Positions 6,679-7,585 of a stretch of DNA of 7,585 nt are shown here, in pieces. Under the pieces are notes generated by a model. The model had not been told where the DNA came from and ran no database searches. It worked only from the letters and a program-made list of their open reading frames with translations. Origin of the DNA: Gammaproteobacteria bacterium (GTDB lineage Bacteria > Pseudomonadota > Gammaproteobacteria > UBA4575); assembly GCA_027297825.1 (NCBI GenBank), contig JAPUHH010000135.1, forward strand, positions 1 to 7,585. The letters run 5' to 3'. Position 1 is the stretch's first letter. Each line of letters starts with the position of its first letter. The translations under genes and the position numbers were made by a program.

Positions 6679-6697
6679 TAAAATGCGTATACACTCA

Positions 6698-6711
6698 GTA
6701 GTAAATACTAC
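6698..6711. promoter_or_regulatory. 14-bp palindrome between suhB and trmJ, operator-like
   Basis: GTAGTA-AA-TACTAC has perfect 6-bp arms around a 2-bp centre. It lies in the short divergent spacer, upstream of both genes and about 20 bp beyond the candidate suhB -35 box. Dyads like this often bind dimeric regulators. The symmetry is seen; binding and the regulator are unknown. Confidence 0.35.
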
Positions 6712-6735
6712 CTGCTAAGAATTTGATCAACACAT

Positions 6736-6739
6736 TAGG
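6736..6739 (+). promoter_or_regulatory. Ribosome binding site for the trmJ GTG start
   Basis: TAGG lies seven bases before GTG 6747. The frame is closed by a TGA directly in front of that GTG (6744-6746), so no earlier start exists in this frame. Confidence 0.5.
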
Positions 6740-6746
6740 TTTCTGA

Positions 6747-7484
6747 GTGAATAAGTCTAACCAAATCCAAATTGTACTTGTGGAGCCTTCGCATTCAGGC
6801 AACATCGGTGCGGTAGCGCGCGCAGCTAAAACCATGGGAGTGGAAAATTTAATTTTAGTAAAGCCAAAATCTTTTCCAGATAACCAAGCTACAGTGCGTG
6901 CAACGAGCGCAGTAGATGTTTTAGAGCGTGCAGTAGTTTGTGATTCATTGAGCGAGGCCGTGAGCAATTGCACTTTTGTGGTGGGCACGAGTTCACGTGA
7001 GCGAGGTTTGCCATGTCCGGAGATTGCGCCTCGCGAACTAGGCAAAAGGGTTTGGCAGGAATTACAGTACGGCAGTGTTGCCATTGTTTTTGGGCGAGAG
7101 AGCAGTGGTTTGTCCAATGAAGAGATGGACTTGTGTCAGTATGCCACTACTATTCCTACCAACTGGGAGTTTGGCTCATTAAATTTAGCCGCCGCGGTAC
7201 AAGTGATTTGCTATGAAATTTTTATAGCAACTTTAGACCAAGCGCCGGCAAGGATGGAAGATGAGGGTGTGCTCGCCTCGGCAGATGAGTTGGAACGGTT
7301 TTTTGAGCATCTGCAAGAAGTTTTATGTGGTATCGACTTCCTAGATCCAAAGCAACCTAGGTTATTGATGCGGCGGCTACGTCACCTCTATAACCGTGCT
7401 CGTCTTACCCAGGTTGAAGTTAATATCTTAAGAGGCGTTCTAAGCTCTACCGAAAAGTCGATGATGAATCGTCAATCTAACTAG
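6747..7484 (+). CDS. trmJ: tRNA (cytidine/uridine-2'-O-)-methyltransferase TrmJ
   Basis: TrmJ methylates the 2'-hydroxyl of C32 or U32 in the tRNA anticodon loop using S-adenosylmethionine. The 245-residue protein is the normal length and shows the SPOUT trefoil-knot motifs in order: VEPSHSGNIGAVARAAKTMG at 12-31 (Arg25 corresponds to the catalytic Arg23 of E. coli), VFGRESSGLSNEE at 114-126, and GSLNLAAAVQVICYE at 143-157 with the S-L-N-L-A loop that binds the methyl donor. A C-terminal extension, about 175-238 (DELERFFEHL...RLRHLYNRARLTQVEVNILRG), is characteristic of TrmJ rather than TrmL. The GTG start is forced because a stop codon directly precedes it and the next ATG falls inside motif 1. 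It is divergent from suhB. No downstream gene is visible before the repeat array, and no terminator is convincing. Confidence 0.95.
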   Translation: MNKSNQIQIVLVEPSHSGNIGAVARAAKTMGVENLILVKPKSFPDNQATVRATSAVDVLERAVVCDSLSEAVSNCTFVVGTSSRERGLPCPEIAPRELGKRVWQELQYGSVAIVFGRESSGLSNEEMDLCQYATTIPTNWEFGSLNLAAAVQVICYEIFIATLDQAPARMEDEGVLASADELERFFEHLQEVLCGIDFLDPKQPRLLMRRLRHLYNRARLTQVEVNILRGVLSSTEKSMMNRQSN

Positions 7485-7527
7485 CGAAGTTTATGAAATT
7501 TACTATATTTCAATGACTTTGTAGATT

Positions 7528-7585
7528 TCTAAAGACCTCTAAAGACCTCTAAAGACCTCTAAAGACCTCTAAAGACCTCTAAAGA
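7528..7585. repeat. 10-bp tandem repeat array, at least 5.8 copies, reaching the window edge
   Basis: The unit TCTAAAGACC repeats perfectly from 7528: five full copies and eight bases of a sixth, with no mismatch and no spacer. The array is cut by the window end, so its true length is unknown. Both strands carry a stop once per unit (TAA on plus, TAG on minus). Since 10 is not a multiple of three, every frame is closed within 30 bases, so it cannot encode protein. Each unit alternates TCT-AA-AGA-CC, giving a small imperfect dyad every 5 bp. It lies 43 bp after the trmJ stop. It looks like a minisatellite in an intergenic region. Confidence 0.95.

Noticed and set aside
6695..7117. A 140-codon open frame antisense to trmJ
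   Set aside because: TrmJ is unmistakable on the other strand, and the antisense protein is low in hydrophobic organisation and unlike any family I recognise.
401..7484. A new biological system among the seven conserved genes
   Set aside because: All are intact, near normal length and carry expected catalytic or functional residues in the usual order, so they are ordinary housekeeping genes.
7494..7512. Inverted repeat TGAAAT/ATTTCA after trmJ as a terminator
   Set aside because: The stem is six mostly A-T pairs with a 7-base loop and is followed by ATGACTTTG rather than a T-run.
7528..7585. CRISPR array or coding repeat
   Set aside because: The repeats are 10 bp with no spacers between them, unlike CRISPR, and stop codons in every frame on both strands exclude coding.

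Overview
The window looks like a piece of a gammaproteobacterial chromosome. The evidence is the gene order queA-tgt-yajC-secD-secF, which is the arrangement known from Escherichia coli and relatives, followed by suhB and trmJ homologues whose sequences resemble the E. coli proteins closely. I cannot name the genus from sequence alone. The moderately AT-rich base use and this particular grouping would suit a Legionella/Coxiella-type lineage as well as others, but that is only a guess.

Layout from left to right. (1) Positions 1-149, minus strand, hold the first 49 codons of a tyrosine-type phage/island integrase that runs off the left edge. (2) Positions 238-324, minus strand, hold a complete tRNA-Leu with anticodon CAA and an encoded CCA end. 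The integrase lies just beyond the 3' end of this tRNA on the same strand, the classic arrangement of an integrated genomic island or prophage. Its body would lie to the left, outside the window. (3) Positions 401-5818, plus strand, hold five genes that probably form one transcription unit: queA and tgt (two queuosine tRNA-modification enzymes), then yajC, secD and secF (the proton-motive-force-driven accessory complex of the Sec translocon). (4) suhB lies on the minus strand, convergent with secF. (5) trmJ lies on the plus strand, divergent from suhB, and the two share a short spacer with a 14-bp palindrome. (6) From 7528 to the right edge there is an uninterrupted 10-bp tandem repeat that cannot be coding on either strand.

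The genes divide into translation and secretion housekeeping. QueA and Tgt act on the tRNA wobble base G34, TrmJ methylates position 32 of the tRNA anticodon loop, and SuhB is an inositol-monophosphatase-family protein that in E. coli also takes part in rRNA antitermination. YajC-SecD-SecF help pull exported proteins through SecYEG. Several starts are not ATG (queA GTG, yajC TTG, probably secD GTG, trmJ GTG).

I found no new biological system inside the window. The core genes are intact and ordinary. The places most worth a second look are the two ends: the integrase/tRNA-Leu junction on the left, which implies an island beyond the edge, and the 10-bp tandem repeat on the right.
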